From the NCBI RefSeq assembly GCF_021018805.1, contig NC_086248.1:24746922-24810921 (forward strand): DNA of 64,000 nucleotides. Direction: 5' to 3'. Below, in pieces: positions 60,180 through 64,000 of this stretch (within the stretch, counting starts at the first letter, position 1; every line of letters starts with the position of its first letter). The position numbers and the translations under genes were made by a program. The stretch comes from Prinia subflava. Its lineage: Eukaryota; Chordata; Aves; Passeriformes; Cisticolidae. The notes under the pieces were generated by a model that made no database searches, was not told the origin of the DNA, and was given only the letters and a program-made list of their open reading frames with translations.

Positions 60180-61609
60180 CTGTGCCTTTCAAGGTAGTCA
60201 TAAATTGTTTAGAAAAAGAGGAAGCTTAGCACAAGTGAAAATTTTGTGATGAGGCAGTGCAAGGAAAGATGAGGTTCAGCACTGAACAGCCAGAGGATGT
60301 CGGAGGGACATAACTATCCCTGACACAAAAAGCTTCCAATCAGCAAGTGATGTGCAGCAGTATAATGAGACTGGAAAAAGGACCAGGAAAGCACTCATCT
60401 CATTTTGACCACTCCTGAGGGTACAGCAGAAGGCAGCAGCAGAGCAGGTCATAGCCATGCTCTCAAATCAACAGCACTCTTCTGGGTAACTCTAAGAATA
60501 TGGCTGGAAAAAAGAGTTATACATCTGGCAACATAACAAATTTTATTTTTAGACAAAATACAGCTCTTAAAAACATCAGTGGTAATGGAAATTTCTTTAT
60601 GAGACCCACCTCTGCCTTTATTTATTAGTATGTCAGTGGCTAGAATAAAATACTATTTAATGGTTTTATTCTATTCTATTGACCTAGAATAGTGTGATTT
60701 TAATCTGTCCTTCCCTGGTAACATCTCCAATGCATCACATGACCTTATCTCCTTATCTCTAATTACACTCTTGATCCTACTTTTCTGAACAGCAGTTTTG
60801 TTTGCCCTATCTCTGTTTCCTGGAACAACCAAGATTAGTGTTCCTTCTGCAACATCTCATCATGGGAAGGATTCATATTCACAGAGAACACTGCTTCCTG
60901 ATGGAAAATTGTTACAAGACATGCTTAGGGAACTGAGGTGCAGCACCCCATCAGGCAAAATATGATCTCTCAAATGATCTTCAAGCTAAGCAGATATGTA
61001 GGAAAGCCGTAAACATAGGATCCAAACACAGGACTTCTGTTCCTCTCACTATGATTTCTGAACTCTGTTGAAATTCAGAGCTCTCTTGCTAGAAATTACC
61101 ATTGCTCACATTTTAACAGCAGAATTGAGACAGCCCAAGTCTCAGATGATTTGTAGCTGGATCCTCACGTTTTTGCAAACAGCTGGACCCTTGTACCCCT
61201 TGAACTTTGCAGGCTTTAGATACAACTAAGAAACATGCTTAATGTAAAGACTGCAGAACCTGGCAGAGATGCAAAATGCCACCTGCAGCATTTACACAAT
61301 TTATTCGCTTTAACACCATATTACTCAGTACAGGGAGAGGTGCTAGGTATCCAAGATTTGTTCTGGTATTAGAAAACAAAAGTGCATACACAGCTCACAC
61401 AAGAGTGGGGAGAAAAATGAACATTTTCCATTAGCAAACATGAGAACAAGTGCATCTTTTGTTTTCTGTTGGAAGAGGATCTGGATTGGGCTAGTTTATA
61501 TGACATTTCTAGAAGGAGCATGCTCTTGCAGCATGTCGTATCAGACCGAGGCATGAACCCCTAAACTAACACATGCCACAAGTGCTATGAATTCTTTGTT
61601 TTCTGTATT

Positions 61610-61615
61610 CCAAGG
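61610..61615. repeat. Left 6-bp target-site duplication (ccaagg)
   Basis: The hexamer ccaagg lies directly before the LTR and is repeated exactly at 62,420-62,425. Six bases is the usual length for class II (ERVK-type) integration. Confidence 0.9.
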
Positions 61616-61824
61616 TCTCAGGGTTGTAGTTTCCCTGAGATTCTCCTTGGGGTTGGTGTTCCCCAAAGTAATAAGGGTCTCCCAAGGTTGCTGTTCCCTA
61701 GGAGTTTCCCCTGGGTTGCTGTTCCCAGAGGTAATAAGGTTTTCAGTCTTCTCTTTGCCCTAAGTGTTACACACCAGAGGTAGAGACGACAAACTGAGTC
61801 CGCCGGTGCACATTTCCAAGGTTG

Positions 61825-61830
61825 TTTATT
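61825..61830 (-). terminator. LTR polyadenylation signal AATAAA
   Basis: tttatt on the plus strand gives AATAAA on the LTR strand, about 190 bases downstream of the TATA box. Confidence 0.65.
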
Positions 61831-62016
61831 CTTCATTATCTCAGTCCTTTTTCAACTCTGCCAAACATTTCCCTGGCAGGGTACCTTATCTTAGTTCTTT
61901 CTCAGCTCTGCAAGGTGTCTCCACAGAACAGGACACGCGGCAGACTGGGCGGATCAGAGAGCCCTGCACTTTATGTGCGGTCCCCTTGACCCAACCACTG
62001 TCCGAGACGTATTTTT

Positions 62017-62025
62017 TATTTATAA
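62017..62025 (-). promoter_or_regulatory. LTR TATA box
   Basis: ttatttata on the plus strand reads TATAAATAA on the LTR strand. It would direct transcription leftwards from roughly 61,990. Confidence 0.65.
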
Positions 62026-62419
62026 AATTTTACCAATACCTATTACCTATACTAACATGTCAGTTCTACTCTAAACCAATCTCTAAAACCCAACTCAGCA
62101 CAAGATGGGGGACGAGAACAAGAACAAGGAAGACAGGGGCCACTCCCCAATTCCTCCATCTTGTCTCTTCAGCCCCATATGCTAAGAATCCTAATTTCTA
62201 TATTTATATTCTACAACAAACCATCCACTACTTATTTCAAATTCTTAGGATTTGTGATTCTTCCTGCATGTGAGTGTTCACTCCCATGGACAGGAATCAG
62301 AGGCAGTGTCCTCCTGGGACCTGTGTGGGTCTAACTGACCCCCCTGTACAGATCCCAGACCCCCCTGTCCGGTCTCCAAATCCTCCAGGGTGGCCAGAGG
62401 GATGTTCTAGACTCCGACA

Positions 62420-62425
62420 CCAAGG
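62420..62425. repeat. Right 6-bp target-site duplication (ccaagg)
   Basis: This is an exact copy of 61,610-61,615 and sets the right boundary of the ERVK-type LTR. Confidence 0.9.
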
Positions 62426-64000
62426 GTTTGTTTTTGGTTTTTTTTTCTAGTGTGCTGATCAATAGTATCTGACAATGTCTGAAATCTATCTAAATTCTCT
62501 GCTTGGAGAGGAATGACACCAGGGGTGGCTACATCAGGCTCAGCAATGTGAGAACCTCCCCCCTCCACAGCCGAGTGCTGAGCCCGGCTGGCTCCCGTCC
62601 TGGCAGCTGACCAGGCTGCCAGCAGCACTAACAGGCACTTCGGGTTGTGTCCTGCAAGATCTCTGCATGAAGACTGTTCAGCACACAGGCACTGCCCCAG
62701 TAAACACCCTCTAGTCTGCATTGAAACCATTCCACCCAAGCTAAAGTACACGTTAATCAGGATTCACTTCCAGAGCAGTACTGTGTGCTTAATTAAGTCC
62801 TCAGCATCCCAAGAAAAACAGTCGGAAGGAGAGAAATCCTGCAAGGTGGGAGAAGAACCATCTTTCCTCAGTCTGCCCCTCCAAAAGAGCTGATCTAGGA
62901 TTACAAAATGCCTCTGCATGCAGCAGCAAGACATGAGAAGTGTGTCAAGCACAAGAAAAATTATTATAAAAATTTGACATGGCAGATAAACAGAGGAGAC
63001 ATTAACAATAACCAGTTTTTCATAGCCTGCTTAGATCCCTTGGATAAGAGTAGGCACATGATTAACCAAAAATTCTAGCCAATAGCTGATGTTATTTCAG
63101 CATTTTTCAAATGCTTCAACTAAAACCTTGTCAAAATAAACGGTGGATTTGTGCTGTATGTGCTTATATGGCAAGGTTGATCCACAATGATACTATTACA
63201 GTGTTGTAAAGCATAAAATCTAGTTAATGATTTCTGCCAAACCATGAATCAGTTGCAAAATAGCAACCCAAAGTATGCTCTTTTTTTCCATTCTCTAATA
63301 CTTCTTCACAGCACAACCCAAACAATTGCTCATAATTAAACTGATTGGAGGAGCAGACACTGGCAGGAAATACACTGCTGGCAGTGCTCCAACACCACTT
63401 CATTGTATTGGATTTAGAACAGTTACATCAGTTCCTTTCATTTTGCAGAAAAAGAGAAGGGGGGGCCCTGCTTTTTATCTTTTGCTCTCTACGAGCAAAA
63501 TTAATGTTTATCAAATCTCCTGAAGCAGATTCACATATTTTTAATAAACAGTGTTAAGTGCATCCCCAAGTACCCTGCTGCCATTCTCCTCACCTTCTTT
63601 ATGGATGCTTTGTATAATTAGTCAGCATCCATCAGGGTATTTTTCGAGGAAAACTGAAGTTGATTAGCTTTTAATAATGGAAGGACAGAAAATGAAACAC
63701 ATTATACAACAAGCAAGCAAAGACAGAGTGAAACTTGAGCCCACATTTAAAAATAACATGACAGTAGTTTTGTACCCCAGACTAGACTTAACATCCAGCA
63801 TTTCCTACATAGACCTGGAAGCATTCAGCTCTATTCAGAGTACCTACAGCTCACAGCTCTGTACACAGATATAAGCCATATTTAGGAGGTCCTTCAGCCA
63901 AATGAATAATCTGTACTGCAAGAAGCCTTGTTTTCAGTTCCCATGGCCACCTTGACAGATTTGTCTTCATTCTGCAGTGCCTGGTCTACTGGGCACTCAC
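62426..64000. other. Non-coding stretch to the window end
   Basis: A moderately GC-rich patch at 62,510-62,660 includes part of a 114-codon minus frame with a hydrophobic stretch (see findings). A perfect hairpin with a TAATTA loop lies at 63,601-63,632. No gene or mobile element is recognised in the rest. Confidence 0.5.
63601..63632. repeat. 9-bp perfect inverted repeat with TAATTAG in the loop
   Basis: atggatgct (63,601-63,609) and agcatccat (63,624-63,632) are exact reverse complements around a 14-base spacer that contains a homeodomain-type taattag. Confidence 0.8.

Larger units (their letters stand above)
53440..61609. other. Long non-coding stretch
   Basis: No gene is recognised. It holds T runs at 56,335-56,349 and 59,754-59,771, a G-rich quadruplex-like word at 59,375-59,392 and a 12- to 18-bp tandem repeat at 60,136-60,179. 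GC-richer patches with many short frames lie at 55,380-55,760, 58,280-58,520 and 58,880-59,500. The longest frame, 173 codons minus (55,047-55,568), has no domain I recognise and no start or splice support. Confidence 0.5.
61616..62419 (-). mobile_element. Solo LTR, ERVK-type, with exact 6-bp target duplication
   Basis: This is an 804-bp element on the minus strand, starting TGTCGGAGTCTAG at 62,419. It shows a TATA box TATAAATAA (plus 62,017-62,025) and a polyadenylation signal AATAAA (plus 61,825-61,830) with a U5 part after it, so all three LTR regions are present in order. The exact ccaagg duplications on both sides prove its limits. The last dinucleotide of the LTR on its own strand is GA where CA is expected, a single substitution. 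CpG dinucleotides are still present (for example cacgcggcag near 61,933 and gtccgagacg near 62,000), and the duplication is unmutated, so the insertion appears younger than the other LTRs here. No gag, pol or env sequence is present. The 169-codon plus frame (61,764-62,273) is antisense to the LTR and is not called. Confidence 0.92.

Noticed and set aside
61764..62273. Frame of 169 codons on the plus strand
   Set aside because: It lies wholly inside the ERVK-type solo LTR and antisense to it; LTRs do not encode this.
1..64000. CRISPR arrays, operons, ribosome binding sites or phage genes
   Set aside because: The repeats show this is vertebrate nuclear DNA; no regularly spaced direct repeats or dense coding exist.

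Overview
The window looks like nuclear DNA of a bird, most likely a passerine. It is AT-rich and carries no recognisable protein-coding gene. The identification rests on repeats. There is a degraded tRNA-Ile-headed SINE with a CR1-derived tail (23,360-23,503, TguSINE1 type, a passerine family). There are several CR1 LINE 3' ends, including one clear plus-strand tail at 24,945-25,204. There are several endogenous-retrovirus LTRs, two of which carry exact target-site duplications. The family assignments come from recognising sequence by eye, not from a database search.

Layout. From 1 to about 19.9 kb is AT-rich intergenic or intronic sequence holding a degraded LTR (1.43-1.74 kb), a complete solo LTR of ERVL type with a 5-bp duplication (6,059-7,062), CR1 scraps near 8.1, 8.95, 18.55 and 18.9 kb, and a GC-rich but CpG-poor block at 17.1-17.4 kb. 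From 19.92 to 20.55 kb lies a strong CpG island with a 16-bp x 5 minisatellite inside it. From 20.6 to 51.2 kb is mostly AT-rich, with the SINE, CR1, a third LTR family (28.73-29.29 kb) beside two notable inverted repeats, a partial second copy of the 6-kb LTR family (36.93-37.24 kb), simple repeats of the CAAA type, and several conserved-element-like stretches. A second CpG island at 51.23-51.83 kb contains a five-run G-quadruplex motif. From 53 kb on there is an old minus-strand CR1 and, at 61,616-62,419, a well-preserved solo LTR of ERVK type with an exact 6-bp duplication.

How the parts relate. The two CpG islands are the only sequences that look like promoters. Island 1 is followed on the plus strand by a good splice donor after 20,584. 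Island 2 is followed on the minus strand by a GTGAGT donor at 51,082-51,077. They could therefore start converging transcripts, coding or non-coding, whose remaining exons I cannot identify. All four LTRs are in the same inferred orientation (minus), judged from TATA-like and polyadenylation signals or by homology. The open reading frames in the window are short, overlap on both strands, lack recognisable domains, and the longest fall in CpG islands or LTRs where stop codons are depleted by composition. I therefore annotate no CDS, and I found no undescribed biological system.
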